Below, in pieces: positions 1 through 9,946 of a stretch of 64,000 nucleotides of DNA (its first letter is position 1; every line of letters starts with the position of its first letter). This DNA comes from Perkinsus marinus ATCC 50983. Lineage: Eukaryota; Perkinsozoa; Perkinsida; Perkinsidae. The stretch covers positions 394,499-458,498 of the forward strand of contig NW_003208655.1 in assembly GCF_000006405.1 (NCBI RefSeq), in the 5' to 3' direction. Made by a program: the position numbers and the translations under genes. The notes below the pieces were generated by a model. The model had not been told where the DNA came from. It ran no database searches and saw only the letters and a program-made list of their open reading frames with translations.

Positions 1-34
1 GTAGCCTTATACTTACCGTTGTTGTTGTTTTTAG

Positions 35-590
35 ATTCTCACTCACTCCATGGGGGCGAGGCTTTGGTTTAGCGCCTTCCACGATTTGATCAGAGACGGC
101 TATCTCGATGAGGTAGTCGATCAGTCAGCAGCAATCCGTCAGTATTGGCTACTCTCAGACTTTCCGTCGCTCCTCGTCGCCGTTCATCCCCTTGGAGCCT
201 CAGATAGAAGCCCCTAGGCCGCTGGAAATGGCTGGTGATGACCTCGCAAGCATGGAAGGAGGAGAACGGCGATTGCTGAACATTCGCAATGTTTGCCTGA
301 TGAACCCAGACTACGATCTCGAGGACTTCAAGACCATCGACGTGCCACTGCTCGAGAAGTGCGGTTTTGGTTCTGCCATGGAGTTGAGGTTCTTCGATGT
401 AGATATGTCGCGAGAACTACCGTCTATGCTGATAGAAATGATGGCGCATTGTTCTGGGCTGAGAACTTCAACCGGGCTAAGGCCCTGGGTCGGCACACCG
501 ACGATGTTCGAGTGAGTCAACCTCGAGTTCGCCGGTGGCATTGGTCGAAGTTAGATGCCGACGATCCCGGGTGGCGAGTCGAGTAGACTC
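35..590 (+). CDS. Unrecognised exon fragment(s)
   Basis: A pyrimidine-rich stretch ending in an AG at about 34 looks like a splice acceptor, followed by open reading in two frames to about 586. The frame around 192-480 reads like real protein (acidic, with 'NPDYDLEDFKTIDVPLLEKC'), but no ATG starts it, and the upstream frame (ATG at 50) stops near 217. I take this as one or two internal exons of a gene whose 5' part lies outside the window. No domain was recognised and the exon ends are not resolved. Confidence 0.3.
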
Positions 591-1276
591 CTCAGCGAGG
601 AGGCAGCGCCTAGCGGTGTCTCTCAGCCTTTCTCGAGTATTTCTCGTCAAGCTGAGGCAGGTGTGGTATGGTATTGATCAGGTGCGGCTACGACAAGTCG
701 GGGGACCAAGAAGCGTGGTCCTCTTTGTGAGCGAATCGATGTCATTGACTGTACTGATATGGACCAGAACGTAAGTGTGGGGTCATGCAGAGAGGCGCCC
801 TTTGATGATGATTCTTCGTAGGTACACTCCCTGCGACATAGTTACTTCAACTTGAATATGCAAATTGTTGGTGATATAACCGACATAATACGTTCAGAGC
901 TACCAGCCCGACTTCGCAGTCGCAGCCTGGTAGTCGGCAGTACTCTCCGCTGCCAATGCTGTGATAGTCGTCGTGTTCAGGTTCGCCGAAGCCCTGGTTC
1001 GAACGTTTATTCATTCCTATCGCCTCCGTCCTTCCTAAACGCCGACCGAGGATTCTAATTGATTGCCGCTTTACCCTGTGCTATGTTGTACTCCTTTTCA
1101 TCTGTCCTATCTCACTGTAGTCAATATCGCGTTAAATTTGATCGTCATTCTGTAGTCCGCTGAGGGTTGGAGTTGCTCGACCGAAGCCTTGGCGAGATTT
1201 CCATCACTCTTCTTGTCGTGTTCCAGTTTCACCATCATTGTCCCTCCAGTAGTACTAACATTTTTATCTGTGCAGT
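591..1276. other. No convincing gene
   Basis: Only short overlapping open frames without family resemblance or convincing splice structure. The end may hold the promoter and 5' UTR of the gene starting at 1277. No known element was seen. Confidence 0.4.
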
Positions 1277-2395
1277 ATGGGAGCATCCCCGTCCACACCT
1301 GCGATGTTGTCTACTGGGCCTCAGTCCAATCTCTCCATACCGTCTGATGTGCTACCGTCCTCGGACAATAACGACATTCTAGCCCCCTATAGGGCTCTAC
1401 CCATGGACCTGGCCTCCATCGATAAGGCTTTCGATAGACATCAGATCGCACTTAATGAGCTGAAACGAAGTGTGTGGAAGTTTCTCGGTTACCGAAGACC
1501 ACGGCGCCTGGCACTAGCTCAGCGAATCGAGACGGGTCTGACCATCCTAGGGGGTATGACGATGAACAAGGACGAGTTGGTGATGCTTCATCGAGTCTCG
1601 GCTGAGGTGGGCGGCGAGGAGGAGGGGAGCCACTGTCAGATAGCGACGATCGACTGCACTAAAACGCCTCTGCAAATCTCACCGGTATATACCAAAGACG
1701 ATACTGATCTTGAAGATATCAGTACTGACTCTAAAGGGCGTATTTACTTCCTTAGCAAAGACCATATTTATCGTCTGAATGGTGAACATGAACCGGTGGA
1801 AATAGTGACAAATGTTGCGGATTTGGTGCCCGCCTACAGTCTGGACTACATCGAGTGCTACGACGGATACATCTATGTCTATGAACACGTGGAGCAACTG
1901 CTATTAAGAGTGCCTGAGGAAGGGGGTGCTTGTGAGAAGGTCTTCGACTTCGACGATGCGTGGAAAATCAGCGCGTTCGACGTCCGAGTTCGCAACGGAG
2001 GAGCAGAGATGCTCAGCTGTAGCAATGATAGCAACACTTGTATACAGTGGAGACGAGCGAAAGAAGATTCTCCTCGGGCCATACAAGTGGCTTGTGCGAC
2101 TCGGTGTCGCTTTCTAGACCACCCTAAAGGAGATCTGGCCGTTGTTGGTTGTTGCCGGCCTTGCTCTATACAGATCATCGACCTCGTTGAGAACACTCAG
2201 CTGTGTTCCGTTCAGTTGCCAGATGCTCGCAGTGTGTGCTCAGTGCTGGCTAATACCAGTGCTAGCGAGATTTACGTCACTGAATGGCGAGTGAATCACA
2301 CTTATATGACTCAGTTTTTTATACACTATTATGATGGAGATTCTGAAGAGGTTTCTCCTGAGCTTGTCGAAAGTCCTTGTCAAGTTGACGACTAA
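1277..2395 (+). CDS. Hypothetical protein with N-myristoylation motif, possible beta-propeller
   Basis: A single uninterrupted 372-residue frame, unusual here because most neighbours are split by introns. The protein begins MGASPST, which matches the N-myristoylation consensus (Gly2, small residue at 6), so membrane anchoring is plausible. Residues ~40-100 are helical and basic. From ~100 onward there are repeated beta-rich stretches such as 'ISTDSKGRIYFLSKDHIYRL' and 'SIQIIDLVENTQLCSVQL', spaced like blades of an NHL or SMP-30-type beta-propeller. I do not recognise a specific family. The ATG at 1277 is chosen because it gives the myristoylation motif and no better upstream start was seen. 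Confidence 0.7.
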   Translation: MGASPSTPAMLSTGPQSNLSIPSDVLPSSDNNDILAPYRALPMDLASIDKAFDRHQIALNELKRSVWKFLGYRRPRRLALAQRIETGLTILGGMTMNKDELVMLHRVSAEVGGEEEGSHCQIATIDCTKTPLQISPVYTKDDTDLEDISTDSKGRIYFLSKDHIYRLNGEHEPVEIVTNVADLVPAYSLDYIECYDGYIYVYEHVEQLLLRVPEEGGACEKVFDFDDAWKISAFDVRVRNGGAEMLSCSNDSNTCIQWRRAKEDSPRAIQVACATRCRFLDHPKGDLAVVGCCRPCSIQIIDLVENTQLCSVQLPDARSVCSVLANTSASEIYVTEWRVNHTYMTQFFIHYYDGDSEEVSPELVESPCQVDD

Positions 2396-2514
2396 CGGTC
2401 GCTGTTCTCGAACTTATAAAATTCTGACATCCCTTGCGAGTTTTCACCTCAGTTTCGGTCCTACTTGTTGCGTTCCTCCGCTAGGGCTGAGCCCCATTTG
2501 GAAGTGCGTTTTTA

Positions 2515-4957
2515 ATGTCGGCAATATCGGCTCCATCGATACCTCAACAACTTGGTGTGCTTAGTCGGTATCTAGGTCGTCTCGCGTCTACCGACCCCGA
2601 TCAAGTATGGGAGGCTTCTAGGAAGGTCCGTGAAGTTTTGAAAGGCGAGATGGTCCCACTGCCCGAGCAGGAGGAGGATGAGGAGGTCGCGACGGTTGAT
2701 GTCTGCGAAGGTGGGAGTTTCTCATACCGCTCCTCGAGAAGATCACCATCGTTTCAGGCCGACCAGAAGACAGTGTGAAAGCTCTGAGTGCTATCACTGC
2801 CACCTTTAAGGCCACAAACATGACCGATGCCGATACGTGGACTTCCTTGTTGAAGCATCTCGGAGTTTCCACCTCCTCAACTGAACCTAACCAATGGTAT
2901 TCGTCTCCTTCGACCAATCGCCCAATTACCGCCGTCCCTGTTCAGGACCCCAGAGCTCCTCTCGGGGTCCATAAGCATCCAGAAGAATGCTCTCCAAGGT
3001 GGCTTCCTCGATACACAGCTCCTCGCTGCGACCGTTGATACCATGGCCGCGCTGCCTCCGGAGGATGTCTCCGTCTGCGATCTGAATACGATGGTCTCGA
3101 TTCTTTCTAAAGTCGGTGTTGCTGAACCCGACATTTTGTATAAACTACGACATTTGTGGCTGGGGAAGCTGTCCGATATGGATTTAGGTAGCGTTAGAGT
3201 CACCGATCAAATCTGACGGTATACGATTGATCTCAGGAGCAATTGTCTCTATATTGGACCTACTCGGACATGCTAAGGTGCCCGACCATGAAATTTTCCT
3301 CACAGCCAGCGAGGTAAGATACTTCCATACTCGATGCCGTTGAATATTCATCTCAGGTGCTCCAGCTGTCCGCGGACGTCTTCACCTTGCCCCAGTGTAT
3401 ATCTCTCCTTCGTAGTTGTGCTCGCTGTGGGGAGTTCCACGTGAGAGAACCAGCATGTTACGGCTCCGACGAGACTGCTGATGTTTCAGGTCCGCCTTTT
3501 CCACTGCATATTCGCCAGAATCGTCACCCTCCTGCCCACGGCTAGTAATTACTGTCAGCTCATTGAACGCCATTCATGGGCTTTTAGATATCTCTGTGCA
3601 TGCGTGCGGCGCCATCTTGGACTCAATGGCTTCCTTGAGAGCACGAGATGACCGAGTTGTGCTAGCCACGGTAGCCCTCATCGCCGACAGCTTATCGAAC
3701 TACTACAGCTCCTCTCAGGCACTCAAGCTGAATCAACTCCTGGAAACGAGTCATGATAGCGGTCCCGATACCACTCGATCTCCACTTCTCGATTTACAGT
3801 AGCCTCATCGCTGCTCTATTTCAACAGTTCTATGGTCTGGTTGATAGTCATTTATACAGGCACGTCTCCTCTTGCCTCCGAGCCCTCTCAAAGCTCGGTT
3901 TCGTACAGCCATCGACTTTGGAGAACCTCATGGCCACCTGCCGCCGCTGTCTGTCTTCCAATACGCTCACATTGGATCTCGGCATAGTCGGCTTACTATC
4001 CCACAGGTGAGGCTTCCGTCCAACTTGGGCCATTTTCGATGCTTCCTTGCTGCAGTATTAACAGACTCGGGCTGTACGATCCTGTCGTGACCTGGCATCT
4101 TCACAATGCAGTACGGCGCTCTTTGGATGACCCCGACGTTGAAAAGCAAACAGATGTGAGTCTTCCAATAAGACTGTTCGGAAGGTTCTTCCAAGTAGGC
4201 CCGGTTGGTCGCGGCACTCTCCGCATGCTATAACTGCATCGGACCCCTTCCCGAGGAGATCGAGCAAGATTTCCAGTTGACTGCAGTTAGAATAGTTAAT
4301 TTAATGCTGCAGAGGCACAGAGAAAAGGGCACCGAGATGAAATCTCGGACAAGGTAAGTACGTGAGTTCAGCGGCTTCCCATCGTCGTTGTCAGAGTGAG
4401 CATCCACACTGCATTACTCGCTATCATCCCTCACGATCCCTCCAGAGTCGCACCAGAGGCCGCCGAACTCGACCCGAGGGCAATAGTGTAAGAGGAGCCA
4501 CTGGCAGCAGCGATGCAGTGTGGCCCTCAGGACCTCTGCCGTCGAGGAGTCTAGTTCTGGTCTGATGAAGGAGGTTCTGCAAGCAGTCAAGGGTCTACGA
4601 GATGGACTCTCCGTACAAGAGGAGGTGAATTCGCCTCAAAGTTGAAAGTCTTCCCACCGTGGTGAATCAATCCTATCCAGATACATGCTCCACCGTTCAG
4701 TATTGACCTCGTGCTGCGAGGGGACATCGATTTGGTACCATCCCTCCTCTTATATGTATTTCTTTTTAATGACTTCCGCTTCAGGACCCCAACTGACTAT
4801 CCTTGAAGCGCTACTTGTCGGATATTGCAACGAATTCATGTTTCGGAATGATGTATGCATATTCACCCTCGGTTTCTGGCCTTCCATTCTTGTTATGTGG
4901 CGACAGTATCAACGCGCAAATTTCTTTGGCAAGGACAGTCGCTATGCCCGCAGATAG
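2515..4957 (+). CDS. RAP-like helical-repeat RNA-binding protein (putative)
   Basis: Roughly ten exons separated by ~45-55 nt GT-AG introns (for example 2711-2759 and 4011-4059). The joined product is a series of alpha-helical repeats, e.g. 'CDLNTMVSILSKVGVAEPDI' and 'SSCLRALSKLGFVQPSTLEN', the style of octotricopeptide/RAP proteins that bind organellar RNA. The last exons read 'IHAPPFSIDLVLRGDIDLG' then, after a further intron, 'NDYQRANFFGKDSRYARR', which resembles the start and end of a RAP domain although the acidic core is weak. Established knowledge: RAP proteins act in mitochondria or plastids on rRNA and mRNA processing, and are expanded in alveolates. One exon junction near 3490-3560 could not be resolved. 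Family assignment is inference. Confidence 0.5.
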
Positions 4958-5604
4958 GGAAATCACATACATGAGCAAGCACATCGATTTGGCGATTTGT
5001 TTCACGTAAGCGAATAAGATAATGTAGCCACGCGATTCGAATCAATTCCGCGGATAAAGAGATCCTCAGTTGCTGCCCGAGCGCATTGCGCCCGATCTTC
5101 ATGCTGTGTCTGTCCATCAGGGACGTCTACGAGCTCTTCAAAGTCCACCACGTTTTAACGTCTTTGCCCCTACCATCGATTTAAACTCGTCGATAGGGTT
5201 GCGGAAAAGCGAGTAGGGCTCAAGTTAGAGAACTTGTGGGCAGGAACGGATAGGATAGAGGGGCTGCCCTTCAGAAAGAGCTAGTGGGATGGCATAGTGG
5301 AAAGCTGCATCATCGAAACTGCTACTCCAAATTTTCGTCACTATATGTGATTTCCTTATTCACTGAATCGGTGGCCTTAACCGCGAAAATAATTACTGGA
5401 AAATGGGCTCATCCACAGACCCCACAACTATCGCCATCATGAGAACCATAAACCTCCCAACCCTGCTGGACGCCCCCCTCCCTTGCATTGAAGACGACCC
5501 AACACACAATTATGCATAATCAAACTGAGTGGTAAGTGTTTTCGAAAGGAAGAGACAATTAATCAACTTAGTAGGAGATGAGTATACAATATCGTTGGAA
5601 GTCT
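4958..5604. other. Intergenic, nothing recognised
   Basis: About 650 bp between the convergent RAP-like and Mpo1-like genes. Short open frames on both strands (minus 4811-5117) show no family resemblance. No repeat family seen. Confidence 0.4.
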
Positions 5605-6303
5605 TTATTCCTTCTTATCGCCCTTCCTGCTCTCCTTTTGTCGCAGACCAGCCTTCTCCAGTTCCTTTTGAGTTAGCAGTACAAGCTCATCATCTAAGTC
5701 GGGATTGTAGCCAGCACGGAACATCACCTACAACAACGATCGCTCCCCCCTCCCCTACACTGATAGAGACCTACCTGTAGCCATACGAAGAAGACGGCAG
5801 CGTGTATGGATTGGAAAAAGTTGTCAACAAGTGCGGGTCTGCGACGCTCTAGGAAACCATGACCGATGAATTGCAGTATCCAGGCCGTAGTGAAGAGAGC
5901 CCACGCTTGTGGAGTGTATCTTAGCGGTACGAAGGCAGAGAATAAGTACCTATGAAGAATAAGTATCGTCAGCTCTAAATCGATCGAGATAGGAGCTCAC
6001 ATGACCATCATTATGGGGGTATAAAGCAGCGCTGCTGGTAGATCCATGTAAAGGAAACTCAACACATAGAAGGCATGGACGAGGGTGGCCAGAGTGATTT
6101 TCCCATAGAGTGCTGGAGTATAACTTCTTAACAAGAATAAGGATGTCGAGTATATGAGGGGAACACATACCTGACAAGAATTGGGTATCATTGAAAAGGA
6201 GCACTGTAGAGAGACAGACCATGTGGATGGCCTTATTCCACTTATTAGTGTGATAGGCTGCATAGAAGGGGTAGTTCTTTTTAATGTCAAAGTAGGAGGA
6301 CAT
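5605..6303 (-). CDS. Mpo1-like / DUF962 membrane protein, copy 1
   Basis: Four exons on the minus strand, with introns of ~50 nt (e.g. about 5949-5998) joining in frame. It starts MSSYFDIKKNYPFYAAYH, the DUF962 N-terminal signature (tyrosine/phenylalanine-rich segment followed by a His), continues through hydrophobic segments ('FLYMDLPAALLYTPIMMVM'), and carries the family's 'AWILQFIGHGFLERRRPALV' block with the conserved GH-x-x-x-E+R+P core. The C-terminus is a short charged tail ending KGDKKE. Yeast Mpo1 is an ER-membrane Fe(II)-dependent dioxygenase that removes one carbon from 2-hydroxy fatty acids during phytosphingosine breakdown. A paralogue lies directly upstream at 6884-7751 on the same strand. 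The ATG at 6303 is the first that gives the family N-terminus. Confidence 0.85.
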
Positions 6304-6883
6304 TGTCAAGACGGAAAGAAGAAAGTCTGTCTATTTCACAACATCACCGTGGAGTAGCCGATTACGCTCCGCGCACGCCAATCTAATCGATTTTTCCTCG
6401 TGGCCCGTCGTGATGTAAGCTCTTGAGTTCAAGGTGCACCCCAAAGCCCCTTTTTGGTGGACGAAGCCCCAGTGTTAAGTGTAGCTCGACCTCTCTAACG
6501 GTCGGCGCTCGGACCCTCGGATGTATCGACGTGCTCTTACGATTAAGCCTTCTTTAGCTACTCGATTGACTGAATCGCGAAGGAGCACACAGGAACATCC
6601 AGTTCTGTGCGGCATGTTGAAAATCATAATATCGTTACGCGAAATCCAAAGATCTTAATCTATGCGTAACTGCTCCTACTACAGGAGGTAAGCGACAATA
6701 AGATTGCTATTAAACAAGTGGTAAGTGTTCACCGACCAAGACATGATCGAACTCACGGGAGAAGATAAGACTATCAATTGACAATAGTTCAAAGCCAAAG
6801 AGTTTACGAGAACTATATAAATATTCGATCTCCAGCGATAATGTGCCGACACTAGAGCCTGAATGCTGTCTTATATCGAATCT
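6304..6883. other. Intergenic between the two Mpo1-like genes
   Basis: About 580 bp holding the presumed promoter of the downstream gene and 3' region of the upstream one. No motif or ORF of note was recognised. Confidence 0.4.
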
Positions 6884-7751
6884 TTATTGGTCCTTCTTCT
6901 CCTCTGCAGCTACTAAGCAGTCTATTTCCCTGTGTAAATGCTGCTTATAGCCGAATTGGAATATCAACTGAAATAACAACCAATACCTCCACTAACCTAC
7001 CATGTTATGACTTACATCTAGCCAAACGAAGAACAATGCGCCGTGGAAGCCTTGAACGAGGAATGGTCCGAATGGTGGAGTCTTACGCTCGAGGTATGCA
7101 TGAGATAGTAATAGTGCTACCCAACAGCAGACCAACACACCAGCCACCAACATCCACTCCTCTCCATGGAGCATATAAACTGCTACATAGTACCTGAGTG
7201 ATGACCAAGTGGCGCCAAATTCCCCTCGGATAAACGCTTTCCATGCTGAGCATGGAGACACAGACTTACAGGCGTACTAATTTTCGGCAAAATTCAAGGC
7301 AGAGCGTATGTGTTCCTGATAGTCACAGAATCGGCATTCACTACAATGCCACCACCAGGCTTCGAACCGAAGACCATTGAAATATTATCCGATCAGCTAA
7401 CCAGTCAACCAGTCCTCCCATAATATTACATCAGCCCCATAAATGGCATGAATAAAATACCAGCGGGGATCTCGATGAAGAGGTAACTTATCATGTAAAC
7501 CATATTCATCACGACAGCGAAATTAACAGACCCATTGCCACCCAATGCTGGTAGGAAGTGGTTGGCAAAAAATAATAGACAAATATAGTGGACCGGCTCA
7601 ACAATCTGAATACGAAACAAACAGTACTAGCCAACAACCATGAGGAACAACTACTCACCAAATGAACGATCCTGTTCAGTGGAGTCCTATGGTACTTAGC
7701 GAAGGCGACGAAGTCCTTACGGACATCGAAGTAGTCATTTATTGATTGCAT
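6884..7751 (-). CDS. Mpo1-like / DUF962 membrane protein, copy 2
   Basis: Paralogue of the gene at 5605-6303 with the same order of blocks. It starts MQSINDYFDVRKDFVAFAKY, has a hydrophobic exon (7426-7620, 'FIEIPAGILFMPFMGLM'), then 'VALLLSHAYLERKTPPFG', and ends with a short charged tail, 'LVAAEEKKDQ'. In the GH-x-x-x-E block of copy 1 the Gly-His is replaced by Ser-His, so the His thought to bind iron is kept. The second intron (about 7220-7425) is longer than usual and contains a tRNA-like segment with a GGTTCGAAGCC B box. The duplication must be fairly old because the proteins have diverged strongly outside the core motifs. Confidence 0.8.
7338..7428 (-). repeat. tRNA-like segment inside an intron of Mpo1-like copy 2
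   Basis: Read on the minus strand the intron contains a D-arm-like 'CTGGTTAGCTGATCGG' followed ~30 nt later by a B-box-like GGTTCGAAGCC. Acceptor-stem pairing is not convincing, so I regard it as a degenerate tRNA or tRNA-derived SINE, not a functional tRNA gene. Confidence 0.5.
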
Positions 7752-9237
7752 GTCTTTAAGAGGAAACTGCAATCAACACAACGGAAAGGGACACGTTCAC
7801 ATCCTCCGACTGAGGCTATTGTTAGCGTTGCCTGCGAGCTGATCGTTCCGAGTTATCCTTCAGATCAATAAAGAACAAGTCGTGATATAGTTCAGCACCA
7901 CAATGGGAACTTAACACAAAGCTTATATAATCAACACCACTGAACAGTGACAATACATGAGGACATACACAGAAGGATCACCGAGACATAGTGCGACTCA
8001 GCCGAGCACCTGATAGTAGCGAAAGAAGGTTGATGTCGGCCAACAATGCCTCGCAATCAAAGGCATCAATGCTTACTCAAAGGTACAGTGGACTTCTTAG
8101 ACTCCGTCTTACAAATTGGCAGCTCTCCTTTTCCAGCAGTATCACCGTCAAGTTGTATGGGCCCACCAATTGACTGCAGAGCTCGAATAACTTGCCTTTT
8201 TTTCCGCACCGTGGACACCAGCGGAGCTTTCCGATGATGCTCCCGCATGCCACTTTCCTCACCAAATTTACGAAACTTCAGTGTGTAAACGGCGGACGGG
8301 TTGACCTCGCAATTGGTTTGAGGGTAGCAAGTTCCATCCAGTCCTCTGAATGCATGTGCGTGTACTCCTTGAGCTAACTTCGCAGCCTCCCGTTTGGCCA
8401 CGTGGCTCCAGTCACCCCATCCACGTCTCACTCGAGCCCCAAATACCAGGCCTTGCTGCTCGTAAGGATGATGAACAGGGGATGACTCCACACCAGACGG
8501 ATATAGAGATGCGATGGAGGTCTCATGGAAACTGGAACGGATCACATCGGTCACGAAGTTACCTACAACTTACTTCTGCGAACTGCGGAAGCCTCGACCG
8601 TTGTTGACCGGCAGAAATATCGAACAAGGCCTTCCTTGTCTATCCCGGGCTCCAAGTGGATACCCGAAGGCCTCGAGGAAGCATGAATCCGCTCCGAGCA
8701 TTCCACTACTGCTAGTTCGACTAACAACAGCACACATCGGCGTGAGAATTCAGAAGAGACCCACTCGCTGCCTAGGAGCTTCAACTTGTGTATCTGGTCG
8801 TGTCTATGGACTGCATGAGCCGAGTGAGCGGCTGTTCTCCGCACAGTGTGTTGACCCCAAGCGGTGATGTTGGAGTCCAGGTTCCATCGGTCCCCTGGGG
8901 CCTGCCATGAACAGCACGTCGGTCGAGGTTGGACTCCCTCCCGCTAGGCAAGATCTGGTCCGATATCCTACCTGTTTGACGGGATTGTTGGAAGATAGGT
9001 CATTCATAAGACCTCCGGAGGAAGCATAATCGGTTGTGAGACCGAATGATGCTGACAGTGTACCACATCCCTTCGACATCGGGAAAAGGAAGGGTTGACT
9101 GGAAAAACTGGAAAAATCTCGCACGCCTACACAGCGCAAGATACTTAGCGCTCGCCAGAAGAAATAAAATGAGTGAGTCATGACATTGGATTATATCATG
9201 ATAATCCATGATACCACCACACCTGAGGCAATCCGAC
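7752..9237. other. Unresolved stretch with possible minus-strand exons
   Basis: Open frames on the minus strand at 8066-8554 and 8563-9181 overlap in different frames and could be exons of one gene (the 8077-8265 frame contains a CPRCGKKGK zinc-ribbon-like string). The junctions are not clear and no family was recognised. Confidence 0.3.
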
Positions 9238-9405
9238 GGGGCGGCTATGCCACAGCCGCGTGATACGCCTTAGTATGATCGACTTCTCCGGGTGGGGCGA
9301 CCATGCCACAACCCCAAGATATGCCCTCGTGCGGTCGATTCCTCCGGGAGGGGCAGCTATGCCACTACTCTAGAGATACGTTCTAGTACAATAAATTCGG
9401 TCAGA
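9238..9405. repeat. 56-bp tandem repeat, about three diverged units
   Basis: The block starting GGGGCGGCTATGCCAC recurs at 9238, 9294 and 9350, i.e. every 56 bp. Each unit carries GGGGC(R)(R)C(T/C)ATGCCAC near its start, a GATAYGCC/GATACG string in the middle and a (G)TCGAYT..TCCGGG end. Units differ by ~20-30%. No open frame is shared across the units. Confidence 0.7.
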
Positions 9406-9946
9406 GGCAGCTCTAATTTCGGCGAGTCGCGGAAATACTTGCGCGCTATTAGGATCGATTCCGCCGAGTGGAATCCGGTCGAGGGCAGGTCTTTATAGAG
9501 ACACTTGCAGTCCACACGGAGCATTCACACCTGGTTATAGGCTGTAACCAGCTATAACATTATAGCTCATGGGAATCAGCTAATACTAGGATCATTCGGC
9601 TGCCGAGTGTTGAAGTGTGTGGCTAACGGGATGGATGTTCTACACGGTGCGAAGTTATGCATCACGCTGAATAGTATTTCCACTCAAACTCACGAACTCA
9701 GTATAGGCATACAGTACTCTTCACACCACACCGGTTAATGGGGTGTCTACATCCATCGTATATATCCTATCGAGCGAACATAAGAGGCGACAACAGTGAA
9801 GTCCGACAGGCAGTAGCGCATGCTGTTAGACAGGGGAGTATACAATCATCAGGCCTAGGTGACAGAACGCCCCAGGCTTCCACCCATATTTCAAACTTAC
9901 ACACCACGGATTTCCGGAGGAAAATGGTCGTCCCTTAGTTACTAGA
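9406..9946. other. Intergenic, upstream of copine
   Basis: About 540 bp with no supported gene; a further weak echo of the 56-bp repeat (GATCGATTCCGCCGAGTGG) lies near 9450. It presumably holds the copine promoter. Confidence 0.35.
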
